From Vitis vinifera (Eukaryota > Streptophyta > Magnoliopsida > Vitales > Vitaceae): a stretch of DNA of 64,000 nt. The notes below the pieces were generated by a model. That model was not told where the DNA came from and made no database searches. It saw nothing but the letters and a program-made list of their open reading frames with translations. The stretch lies in NCBI RefSeq assembly GCF_030704535.1, contig NC_081822.1, positions 3,587,001-3,651,000 of the forward strand, written 5' to 3'. Position 1 is the first letter of the stretch. Each line of letters opens with the position of its first letter. Of this stretch, positions 13,595-24,199 are shown one piece after another. Both the position numbers and the translations under genes were made by a program.

Positions 13595-14607
13595 ATATGA
13601 GGAAACAGATTAAATCATACTGAAATGAAACCAGTATTATCACATCTAAACTTAGAGATAAAAGGGAAAAAAGAAACAAAGCAAAGAAAGATTCTACTAT
13701 ATGCAGTGGCCAAAAAATGTAAGATTATAAAAACGTGCGCATGAAAATGTCAAAAAGCAGCCAGCAAAGCAAGCTCAAAGAGTCCAAGGTTTCAAAGAAA
13801 AACAACCTTGGAACAGTGTACTAAGTTTTTGGGTGGTGTCCCAGCACTAAATTAGTGGCATAAATACCTTTTTGAAAACACCATACTTTGGATCATGAAA
13901 CAAGCCGAAAGGTTCTTTGTATCAGAAACTGGAACAGCGTGCTTCTATGGGAAAAAAAACATTTATTTTCTAAGAAGTAATCATAAGAACTAAATTGAAC
14001 CCAAGGCCATAGGGAATGAATGAATGAATGAATGAGGCACACGGTCATGTAAATCTAAAGATGTGTTATAGTACTGAATCATCATGAACAATACAAGAAA
14101 AGAGGATTATGGAAGTCCTCTTCTTTCTTCTTTCGTTTTTTTTGTTTCAAACCCAAGTTTAGAAGGTGAATGTTATTAATAAGGAAGAAGCAAATAGCAA
14201 ACTAATGACTGTAAACAGGAAAAAAATTGTCATTTTATTGACTTTTGGGTGTGATGTCCTGTAAAGGGTGAAGTGAGGTGACTAGCACTGCAATTGTCAA
14301 AGTTACTCTTAATTGGCATTTCAATTTCGCTTTCTTCAACCAACGCAATTGCCTTCTGATTGTTCATCATTTTGGTTTTTTTTTTTTATTCAATATGTCA
14401 TTCTGTCAACTTTTTTGAAGGAAGATAGTTGGTCCTTGGATGATTAATCTAAAGGAGACTGGGCTTCGAAAATCTCATTTTGGATTGGGCCTGAGCTTCA
14501 TTTAAGGACCTTGAAATGGGCCGTCCAACCATTTAAAGGGAAAATTCCCTTATTCTTCTCCATTCTGTCCAATCCTCTTGTTGTTGAGAAGACAAGATCC
14601 GTGTTTG

Positions 14608-15238
14608 ATGGCCAGGGGTTATAAGAAAAGGAATGAGGAGAATGGAGTTGTAATCACCGTTTACGTTGAATCATCCGCAATCCCTTCACGTTACAATCGT
14701 CCCATCGATGCCGGAAAGCCTAAAGCTTCAACAAAATATGGTAACAATCGACGGGCACAGCTCCTGGCCCATGCTCAGCGGCTAAGGCGTGCTGAGTCCA
14801 TCGAGTTGGAACGGCCCAGAACCAAAACAAGGTCCAAGCGGAAGCCCAAGGTGAGTTCTCCCATTTGCCAAGCACAATAGCAGAAATGAATGGTTTTATC
14901 AAAACTAATATGAGGTAGCGGCTTAACCCAGAAGTGGGGATGGACGCCTTCTTCAGCAAAGATCCGGGGATCCTTCCGTCGCATTTTCATGAAAAGGGAA
15001 AGGGGTTACGAGCGTATAGTAACGGAAACTATCAATCTCAACAAAAGAAAGAGCACAACCTGGAGGGATTCCATCTTTTGCGTAATAAATCTCACATTTC
15101 ACATTAAATTTCATTTGTTCTTTTCTCTGGTGATGGATTCGGACTGATTTTTCTGAATTTTTGGGTTTGCAGAGGAGATTAATGAGGATGGTAAGAGGAT
15201 GTTATGGAAAGGGGGAAAACGTATCATCAACACTGTGA
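14608..15238 (+). CDS. Small basic plant protein of unknown function, two exons, ~102 aa
   Basis: Exon 1 is 14608-14850, donor AAG|GTGAGT; exon 2 is 15173-15238, acceptor TTTGCAG, stop TGA. The junction keeps frame. The ATG at 14608 (M-A-R-G-Y-K-K-R-N) is preferred over an upstream in-frame ATG at 14578 because the following sequence has a gene-like basic start. The protein begins with a basic tail, then V-V-I-T-V-Y-V-E-S, then N-R-R-A-Q-L-L-A-H-A-Q-R-L-R-R-A, and ends with a very basic K-R-K-P-K-R-R stretch, a possible nuclear-localisation signal. The V-x-V-Y-V-E-S plus R-R-A-Q-L-L layout resembles short uncharacterised proteins I recall from other plants, but I cannot name a family. No signal peptide or membrane segment seen. 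The second exon is short, so its boundary is less certain. Confidence 0.55.
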
Positions 15239-16920
15239 TGTTTAGGCCGCAAATTCAGTTGGAATTAAGATGGGGAATCCAAAGCTCTGATCCTTTTATT
15301 GTGGGTTGCCGTTGCACCTTGCAAGATCTTTTGGTATGATCCACCTGTCGGGTTTGATTTGTCCTGGCAGATCCAAAATCCTTTGGAATCTAACAATTTT
15401 ACTGGCCAAGACGAGAGAGAGAGCAGGAAATCAGAAAGTAATCAAATGAATTCAGTATGAAAAAATTGTTAAAACCGACCTCATTGATAGGCAATCAATG
15501 CATCTCTTGTAATTTATGATGTCAGAGGAATTTTTTACTTTATTATTCATTATTGTCAAATAAATTTATTTTAGTTAAAATATTAAATATATTTTGACAT
15601 TTAAACTTATGATAATTTTACAAATTAATTGGATTTAAAGACCTAATAAACTTAGACCCAATAATCATCTAAACTGATTCAAATCGACCATAAACAGTTA
15701 GATCCAATTTTTCATCAAGACCGATCATGTCAATGCAGTTAATTTTTCGTCCAAAAATGGACTGAACCAAACCTTTTTTACATCCCAACTATCTTCTTCT
15801 GTTGCTATCTACTTTAGCATGGACCATTTTCATATTTTCACGGCTATCTTTTAATCAACCATGGCATGCAATATTGATTACTTCACATGAGCCACATTCA
15901 AATCAGTCATTTGTTCCACTTTCACCCGATAGTTGGAGGAAATTTGACGGAAAATGTTGGCTCCATGAAATCCACATAACATCACAATCCTCAAACAAAA
16001 GCTGGCTTCAAGAAATATAACCATTATTAAGGTCTGGCGCCCGGATACACAAACAAGGTTTTCCGCTGGAAAAATAAAATCAAGAGTAAACTTTGTACTC
16101 CACCGGATCTGAAGCGTAGACAAACCTGTGTACACTAAGGGGAACCAGATTCAGTAATTCAGGGGAGAAGCAAACTAGCTCGAGTCAATGCACCTGGAAA
16201 TAATCAAGGCCTAGTTTTAGAGGCACACTTTTTTCAGCCGTTAGTCACCCACAACTTTACAATCACTAGCAAATAAAATTCTTTTCACAAACCACCCTTC
16301 AAACTGTACATGGATTAAACTGTTAGGGAAACAAGGGCCACCCATGGAACAAGAGGGGAAAGGGAAACTTAAACCGAAAAGCCCAAAGAAAGAGAAAAAA
16401 AAGATTTTTTTTTTTTTTTTTTCTTTTACCACAGTCTATCCTGTTCAAATGACCACTCTGCATAATCAAATGAGAGTCAGATCCTAGTGGGAACCAACCA
16501 TTAAAATAGCTTGGTTCACCACCCCTAAACAGAGGCAAGGCCCCTCTAAAATGGTATTTTACTATCCCTAAGAGAATACTTACCTGGGTGCCACACAACT
16601 CGATAATCTGCTGCTACCGATTCTGCAATTCCTCTACTATAATTGTCCAATGAAATGATGGCTATGTCCTCGTGGACCATTACTATATGGTGCCCATGCG
16701 ATGAAATCACAGAAAAGTAAAAAAATTCAATTGTAGAAGAGCAGGAGGCCAGTCCTTCATCACCCAAACCCAAACCCTACTAAAACCAAATCCAACCCAA
16801 AACAAAAAGCTAACTACCGTAACCAACTGCCAGAAGCAAATCAAAACCCCACCACCACAACCACAACACCACCCAGCCCCCTCCCCTTTTCTTCCCCTTG
16901 TTCAGCACACAGCACATATA
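15239..16920. other. Spacer between convergent genes, including likely 3' UTRs
   Basis: Lies between the plus-strand small gene and the minus-strand DUF1644 gene, so both 3' ends fall here. The only open frames are short and unrecognised. A 17-bp poly-T tract occurs near 16405-16422. Confidence 0.5.
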
Positions 16921-17892
16921 TTAACGTTCTCCATTAGCTTCTCTGTGCCTTTGTCGCCTTCTTGACCTCCCATACAGCAACCTGTGGAGACCACGTCCAG
17001 GTGCAGCCACATGGCGACGCATCTCATGGTCTTCCTCATCCAATAAATCATATGTTCTGTTAAATCTGCTACCCAAGTGGATACCTCCCCTCCGCCCTCT
17101 ACCAAAAGAATCCAAAGAGAAAAGAGCATCATCAAAATATGCTTCTGCATCATACTCAGCATAATCTCTATAAAACCCATGATAGTTACCCTCTATCACA
17201 TAATCCCCCAGAATCAATGCACCTGGCATTGATGATCTAATTGTACTGAGCACATCATTCCGTTCTCTTTCACCTTCAAGCCTCTTCCATTTCTCTTCAA
17301 GTGAAGGGTCCACTTCACGAGGTCGTGCCAGTGGGTGCTCTGCTCTAACATGCTTCCTGAGTTGTTTGTATGTTCCAACATATGAGCAGTTATCCTGCAT
17401 GCATGTTCTCTTCTTGGCATTGAGATACTTACGTGCTGGTTCCACCACTGTCCAACCTTTCACCTGTCCTCGGCAGAGTGGACACAGAAGCTCTGACACT
17501 TCCATCTTTTCATTAGGAAGACCTGAATGAGAACCAAGACTTAAATTCTCAGTTGAACCTTGTGATTGTGGTGAACTTTCGGTTGAAGTAACTTTAGTAT
17601 AGGCTTTCTTGTACTGATCAAGACAGTTGGAGTAACGACAACTAGTAGCACACATGTAAGGGCGGCAACCTTTCTCATAGGAGGAGCAAAGGAGTAGTAC
17701 AGCATTGTGAGGGAACTCCATACAAACTGAGCAGGTTGCATCTTCCCAGTCTTTTTTTGCCAATGCTTTAGAGTGTTTCTTCTTCAGATGAACATCTTTC
17801 AGAACCTTGCGAGGGTGAGATGATAATGGGAATGGGGTTGCCCTGTGAAGTCGGGAATTAGCCTTTCGTCTCACTTTGTTAACCCTTGCCAT
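16921..17892 (-). CDS. DUF1644 family zinc-binding protein, 323 aa
   Basis: Single coding exon. I chose the start at 17892 (M-A-R-V-N-K-V-R-R-K) because a splice acceptor (TTTCAG) lies 13 nt upstream; the 26 extra residues of the longer open frame would be untranslated or intronic. The basic N-tail is followed by a Cys-rich block: C-S-V-C at 54-57, then C-S-S-Y-E-K-G-C-R-P-Y-M-C at 69-81 and further Cys at 85 and 90. A second block, C-P-L-C-R-G at 137-142, is followed by a C2H2-like unit (Cys 164, Cys 169, His 181, His 186). This is the signature of plant DUF1644 (PF07800) proteins, RING-like zinc-finger proteins linked in rice to salt and drought response. The C-terminus is Arg/Gly-rich with a possible nuclear signal. 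The molecular function of the family is not established. Confidence 0.88.
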   Translation of the reverse strand: MARVNKVRRKANSRLHRATPFPLSSHPRKVLKDVHLKKKHSKALAKKDWEDATCSVCMEFPHNAVLLLCSSYEKGCRPYMCATSCRYSNCLDQYKKAYTKVTSTESSPQSQGSTENLSLGSHSGLPNEKMEVSELLCPLCRGQVKGWTVVEPARKYLNAKKRTCMQDNCSYVGTYKQLRKHVRAEHPLARPREVDPSLEEKWKRLEGERERNDVLSTIRSSMPGALILGDYVIEGNYHGFYRDYAEYDAEAYFDDALFSLDSFGRGRRGGIHLGSRFNRTYDLLDEEDHEMRRHVAAPGRGLHRLLYGRSRRRQRHREANGER

Positions 17893-19420
17893 TTTCAAGT
17901 CAAACCTGAAAGTCATCCAGATGATATATATAGATGGATCAGATAGTTCTAAGCACTTGTCTTTTTTCATAATATATAAGGTGGAACATAGACTGTAACA
18001 TAATTGCTAAATTTGATCAACAGGCACCCATGTTAGAAACTTCAAAATCTGTGAAAGAGCCATGTTAGAATAAACATATGGCTTGCCAAACCACACCTCA
18101 CTGCAAGTTTGGGTATGCACACCAAATGCATCCAACAAATTCACTGTCCAAGATACCCAAGAGCAGTACAACAAATAATAGAGAAAAGCATTCCTACTTC
18201 ACTGGAAGCGTCCTAACATATTTTTGCCTCTTCTACCTTGATATTTCTTAGTGGGCGAAGCACACATGTCCTCATGCATATACATGAAGGCACTTTTCTT
18301 TATGCCACAGGTAATGGAAAAACAAAAAATTGGAAACTTTACAATTCAGCTGTGTGCTCTAATATTTAGGGCTAAGACGATAATCAGCAGTATTTTCATG
18401 TCAAATATAACCAACAACAGCATGTGATGGGAACTCACATCCTATAATGCAAAATCTGAGAACTTTTGTCATTTAATTAGTAACTCAGAATAATATCTCT
18501 TGCTCTTAATTTCTTTTCACAATTTGTAAGGAACATCATAAATAACAAAATCAGTACTGAAGAAATAGAGAGTTTTGCAGTCTAACTCTAGTGTTTTACC
18601 AATCCCCATCTTTCAATTAAAATGAAATGCAATCATGCATTTTAAAGTTGAAACTAAATTGTCTTGTCCAAATTAATTAAGCAATCTAGACATTCATGCC
18701 TCCATTATATCACATTCCTAAATGGCAAACACTATACCCACCCATGCCTTGGGTGACATCAGTGCAAGATCAAACATGAACACAAAGGGATGGAAAACTT
18801 TGATACTGCCCTTTTATGACAACATAAAATCCATCCTGCTAACCTTATTAATTAAATGGACTAAATGCAATTACAAGAGACTAAACAATTTTAGAAGACT
18901 AAAGCAAATAATATCTAGGATGCCACTGCCTATAAAAATTATTATTCCTACACGCTAGTCAAAAAACAAGCGTTTCCCATGTACTTTTGTAATTTCTTAC
19001 AAAATATGCACCCAAAAAAAAAAAGGAAAATAAAAGAACTATCATGTAAATAAGTTATTACACTTTCAATTGATATAAACATCATCACTGTTTCTGGTTC
19101 TGTTACTTAAAATTTAGAAAACAACTTTTCATGATTCTACAAATCATTTATGCATGCACACAAATATACTCATTCCAAGGAGTATCCAAATGCATGAGTG
19201 ATTAGTGCAACATTGCTCATTGTTATCATAGTTAAATTATGGAAACTCATGGTATTTCCTGCACAATAGCACTCAATATAAGATGCCTTGATCATTTTGT
19301 ATGAATTTTGCAAGGATATACATGACAAAAAGCGACTTAAACAGAGCACTTTGGAAGGGTTAATAACCTTAGAAGGAAGATGACTCAATGCCGTACTGAT
19401 TCCCCTTCAAAAACCACCAA

Positions 19421-19423
<3 letters not shown>

Positions 19424-19459
<36 letters not shown>
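19424..19459. repeat. (TG)18 microsatellite
   Basis: Uninterrupted TG over 36 bp, directly at the edge of the LTR-like remnant. Confidence 0.9.
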
Positions 19460-19462
<3 letters not shown>

Positions 19463-20480
19463 TAGGTTAGCCCGCTAAGCTAGCCTAGCAAACACAGAGC
19501 TCACTAGGCGAAGAGTCTAGCAACCAAGACGACCCTTCTTTGCATTTTAAACTTTTTCCATGCTTTTTCAAGCCCAAGCAGCCTTGAAACCTTCCCAGAT
19601 CCCTCTTTCTTCATTTCTTCTCCTTAGTGGAGACTTAAACTTAAAATCACCAAATCTTACTCACTTCTTCCCATTCTCACCCTTCATCTCTTATTCCTCT
19701 TCAAGCAAAGCTTCCTAGGACCATTGTCAATGCCTCCGGAGACGATTCAAAGTTGTCATCAAAGCCCCAGGCTACCATGACAAGCATGACACCTAACAAT
19801 CTTAGGAAGTCACCTCATATTGCAAGTTGTTCAAGGAAGAGACATTCCATTTGCCTCCAAGTTGACAGCTCATCAATATCACTCCACCTTCTATAAATAG
19901 CCAGCTATGAAGGAAGTAGAGAAAAGAAAAGCATAGAGTAGAACAATGTAAGAGTAGGAGAATGTGAGAAATAAAGGGGAAGAACTTTGTTTCCTCTAAG
20001 TGTTGCTGTAATCTTACATTTTCATCTATGTTTTCAATTTCAATGTTTAATTTTCAGTTCTATCCCTTTGTCTTGGTATCATAAGAGTGTGATTTTTTTT
20101 TATTTAAGGGTGAGCTTAGGTTCCTATTCAATTCATCAAATCTTAGTTAAGGCAAGTTGGGGCAAGGATCAACACCTTCATTGTTGTCACCACGGCTGCC
20201 GCTTCTTGAAAATGTCTTGAGCAGATGGTAGTTGGTGGAGTGATAACCATGATGTAGGGCCCTCACAAGACTTGATCAATCTCATGTCATAGGATTAACT
20301 AAGGAGGTGAGAACTCTTATAGTGGCGACGGTCATAGACATGGGTCACAAACTATGTCAACATGAAGCTTACCTCAAATTAGATTTTAGTGTTTGAAGGA
20401 GAAATGGGCAGAGAGAGTGAAAGCTCTATGGTGTGGTATCTATCTAAGATAGGGTCATAAGGAAAGAATACCTAAAGCAA
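19456..20480 (+). mobile_element. Probable LTR-retrotransposon remnant (LTR plus leader)
   Basis: GC-richer than its surroundings. It has a TATA box (CTATAAATAG near 19891) inside an LTR-like tract of about 615 bp. Next comes CTTGGTATCATAAGAG at 20073-20088, resembling a degraded initiator-tRNA primer site, then a leader-like tract to about 20480. No coding domain remains. Boundaries are approximate and no target duplication was found. Confidence 0.4.
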
Positions 20481-22083
20481 ACCCGAACCTTAGCCATTTT
20501 TTATTCATTTAATTTCTTGATTTTTCAACTCTCATACCTTCCAAATTCAATATAAAAAATATAAAAAACTTCCCTTCCATCTCCTTCTTGAACTAATTTC
20601 TCTGTCACTTCCCTTGGGTTTGACCACCAAGATACTTTACAGGTACTATAAATTTAAAGTCCTTGTGCTTGGGGGCTAGTTGACAACAAGAATACAATTC
20701 CAAGATGCAAGCAATGAGAATTCCTAAGAAGCTTGTATTAAAGCAAGAAGCTAGGCTCTGACAAGATCTTGAGCCTATCGTAAAAAAATACAAACAGTAA
20801 CAACACACCATTGCAATTTGCAACCCATACCACTTTATCTGAAAAGTAGCACAACTCTGTTCGATAGATATAAATTTAGCAAATCAGAAAACTAAGAACA
20901 CATCCAGAAAGATCTAAAATGCAGTATTCTGTTCTTTAACATAAATTAGCAATCCGCAAAAATATTTCTTATTCTTAATTAATTTTGGCAATTTGAATGG
21001 AACATCACAAATAACAATTTAATAGTAAATGATAGATAGTTGCACTCTAAATATACAGGTCACCAATCCTCTTGCATTTATAGCTTTCTAAATAATTAAG
21101 CAACCAACATAACCCTATCCACATTCCACAGGGTCGAATCACATAACACATCAATTGATCTGCTGAACACGCATTTCTTTATGTTCCATGTTCTTCCTCA
21201 TTCACCTCAAAAGATAAGAGTTGTACAGTTTCTCAATAAGTTTCCAAATGAAATGAAGCTTCATCAAGTTTCTCTGTAGTTGTAAACATTGTAGTTGAAA
21301 ATATAAAAATCAACCCCCCCACACCAAAAAAAATAAACCATACTGCTGGTCTGAACTTCTCAATGTCCGTGAAACAGGCCTAACAAAAATTAAGCATGTC
21401 CCCAGAACAAAGATAAAGTAATAAAATGTTTTAAAAAAAATCTGGCAAGTGCGAAAAAGAAAATAGCAAAGAAATGCCATGAAAGCAGTTTTGGTTCCAA
21501 CCCTAGAATACAGTGACTACAAAAGCTCCACAAAGACCTCCAAAAAGAGGACAATTCTAAACACAAAGATGCACAATTCTAGTCCACAGGCATTCTAGAA
21601 AAAAAGAAAGAGATGATTGACCAATGACAGGACAAGATGAAGGGTCGATCTCCAGTATCATTGTAATGATGGGAAATTTAAACTCCTCACTGTCTTGCGC
21701 TGCAACGAAAATTCGGGAAGACGAAGTGCAGATGAATCCAGGATGCTCCACTGTTACGCACTCCAAAAACCGTACCCACCAGTCAAGTGCGCCAGTTCAC
21801 CTCTCTGGTTGTTTTTCTCGGGAAACGCAAAGATGGCTAGGGTTTGAAATTTAAAATCTAGAGAATCCACATTCGTAATGATATTTGTATTAAAACGAAA
21901 TCAGGGATAAACAAAGATCCAAACTTTACCACAAAAAAATTGCAACAAAAAAAAAAAAGAAAAAAAAAAAGGCAAAGACCATTGCAGGATAAAACCCTAA
22001 AAAAACGAATAAAGCATAATGAAAGAGGAAACGGAGAGGGAAATTGACAAACAAACAAACAAAAAATTGAAAGGAAGACGTAC

Positions 22084-22170
22084 CAGGTGAATCCGGTAGG
22101 GCTGGGAGCGAAGAGGAAGAAAGAAGAGAGGGAGAGAGAAAGGAAGGACGAACGATGGTTGCGTAAGGGT
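22084..22170 (-). other. Inferred non-coding first exon of the DUF1644 gene
   Basis: Pyrimidine-rich (CTCTCTCCCTCTCTTC on the minus strand), typical of plant leaders. It ends at a good donor site and lies about 30 bp downstream of a TATA-like box. The start at 22170 is approximate. Confidence 0.45.
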
Positions 22171-22198
22171 GGTGGGTTAGGGGTGTGGGGTTCCACCC

Positions 22199-22207
22199 CT
22201 ATTTATG
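22199..22207 (-). promoter_or_regulatory. TATA-like box for the DUF1644 leader exon
   Basis: Minus strand reads CATAAATAG in a GC-richer context, about 30 bp before the presumed transcription start. Confidence 0.45.
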
Positions 22208-22209
22208 GG

Positions 22210-23540
22210 CATAGATTTGGTGGGTGCCCTTTTCAGAGTAGGCTCATTTTTACGCCATTCTCTGTCTCTCACTTCTTATTTATTACAAATTTATACCAAA
22301 AAATTCATCCACTGCTCTCCTATTTGGTTTTTAAGTTTTCCGGAGTCATGTATTGACTATTGACCTCACATCATTTAGACGTTGAATTAATCGGATACAG
22401 CTCCCCATAGGAGCAAGTGGCGAGTATGTGTTGTCATAATTCTTAAGAGTCCAATTCGGCGACCTAACCAAATTTGACGTGGAAAAAATTAATTGGTATA
22501 AAATAAAGCTGAGTCATAAAGTTCTTAAGATCCCCAATGGCTCAAGGCAGAGCCACCGAATCACGCGGATAATTTGGTACTTGCACTTGCCTGATTAATT
22601 TGATTGCCCCTTCTCTGGTTGTCTGATTTTATAACATGGTCGACCGGACCAGTCAATTTTGTCCCTAACAATACTTAAGGCTTTGTGTTCATGCCCACTC
22701 CATACGAATTCCTACCTCCATTTTCAACCAATCCCTCTCATGAGATCGACTTATTCCTCTACTAGACTTCAGGAAGTAACGTAACATATATCATTCGTTA
22801 ACCAACATCTAAATATTATTAACTCAGAATTATTTTTTTTTAGGGTCAAATATGTAGGTATATACAAACACCTAATATAAGACTCTTCTTTCAAAAAACA
22901 AAAAGAATATTACATCTATAAAAATAAATATATATACAAATACAATGTGAAGGAAAACAGTCTCTCAATATTAGACACCAAACTGTTGCTGCCAAACAAT
23001 AAATTTCCCATGACTGGCAATTCGAATGCAGTTTGCTCTCTAGTGTGGAGAATTTTGGAGAGGGGCACCGTCATCAAAGAATGCTTGTTCACTCCCCCAG
23101 TTATGAGTAAATATCAAATCCTTGAAACGCTTCAGGATCATTCCAGTTCAAAGAACCTGATGCCTTTGAGTGTGTACCGTGGAAGAAAATGTCGATGATC
23201 CACATGAAGGTTTCTCCATATTTATGGATGGAGCTGTTTTCAAGAGTAGGGCAAAATTTGTATTAGAGTAAACATTAATGCAAGACACAGAGGAAACATG
23301 AAGAGAATGATGGCCACAGGATAAGATAATTGCACCAACTAAACATCATCTTACCTATATTTAACTACACCCTACCACCAAAATTAAAATGAACAAAGAA
23401 AGAAAGAAAACAATCTTCACCCCATAATGTGATAGAAAACCAGCACATTTTCAATGGTTATAGGTTATTTTGCATGTAGCACACACCAACTGGGACACCC
23501 ATGCCATTCCACAATTCCACTATATACAAATATTTTGTCT
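22210..23540. other. Intergenic spacer
   Basis: No gene recognised. Short frames (for example at 22947-23198) show no family features. Confidence 0.5.
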
Positions 23541-23547
23541 CCCGTCT

Positions 23548-23848
23548 ATGTTTGGTTCTCCCAGAATTTGAGGAAAACTGTGAAAAAAAAATAGAGAGGA
23601 AAAATAAAAGAAAAATAAAATAAAATAGATTTAAATTTAATAAATGATTTTTATGTTCTACTTCATACTCATTTCACTTAATTGAACTCTTTTATATAAA
23701 ATTAAATAATTTAAAAATACATAAGTTTCCAATTAATTTTAAATATATTTGATTTTCTTTCATATATTCCGTGATAAAACCAAACATGAGAATATCAATT
23801 TCCTTACAATTCTTTTTTTTTCCTTAGTACTTTCCAGCAACCAAACAT
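23548..23848. mobile_element. MITE-like element, copy A (~300 bp)
   Basis: Bounded by the perfect 10-bp inverted repeat ATGTTTGGTT / AACCAAACAT. The AT-rich interior (AAATCAATAAAT-like core, no coding capacity) matches the other copies at 36.8, 39.6, 41.3 and 41.8 kb. Confidence 0.65.
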
Positions 23849-24199
23849 GGCCCTAAGGTTGTCCATACTTTATTTGGCAAGAAAACACGCTTGACATTGT
23901 TTCTTCTACAGAGAAGCTGTAGATTTTATCTGTGTTTCAAATGGCAGGATCACGTGCTTTCTGCATTTCCTTTTCAGTAGTTAATGCTCTTTTGATGCAT
24001 CCACTCCATGATCTGAGAGTAGGAATGATATATGCAGGAGCAAATGCAGCAAAAGGCTACTCTTTCATTTTTCATTTCATCAGCAGTGATGAGTAAAGAA
24101 AGCACTAAACAAGTCATTGGGGACCTTGGACAATGCAAATACCAAAAAGTGAAAGCTACTTTTACCTCATTATATTTACTGTTCAAACCGAAGAAAACT

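Larger units (their letters stand above)
10280..14560. other. AT-rich intergenic spacer
   Basis: No gene recognised. Long poly-T and poly-A tracts dominate 10.6-12.2 kb. Microsatellites lie at 11601-11628 and 13527-13586, and a short GAAT run near 14018-14036. Short frames at 12564-12874 and 13261-13679 come from low-complexity sequence and the microsatellite. Confidence 0.6.
17906..22083 (-). other. Inferred 5' UTR intron of the DUF1644 gene (4.18 kb)
   Basis: Minus-strand donor CACCTG|GTACGT ends at 22083 and acceptor TTTCAG ends at 17906, just upstream of the start codon. The intervening DNA shows no other gene. It contains a (TG)18 microsatellite and an LTR-like remnant at about 19.46-20.48 kb, and the rest is unremarkable AT-rich sequence. 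The intron is inferred from splice signals plus a well-placed TATA box; cDNA is needed to prove it. Confidence 0.45.

Noticed and set aside
13347..13679. 110-codon minus-strand frame with an Arg-Glu and Ile-Tyr repeat
   Set aside because: Created by reading through the (CT)n(AT)n microsatellite.
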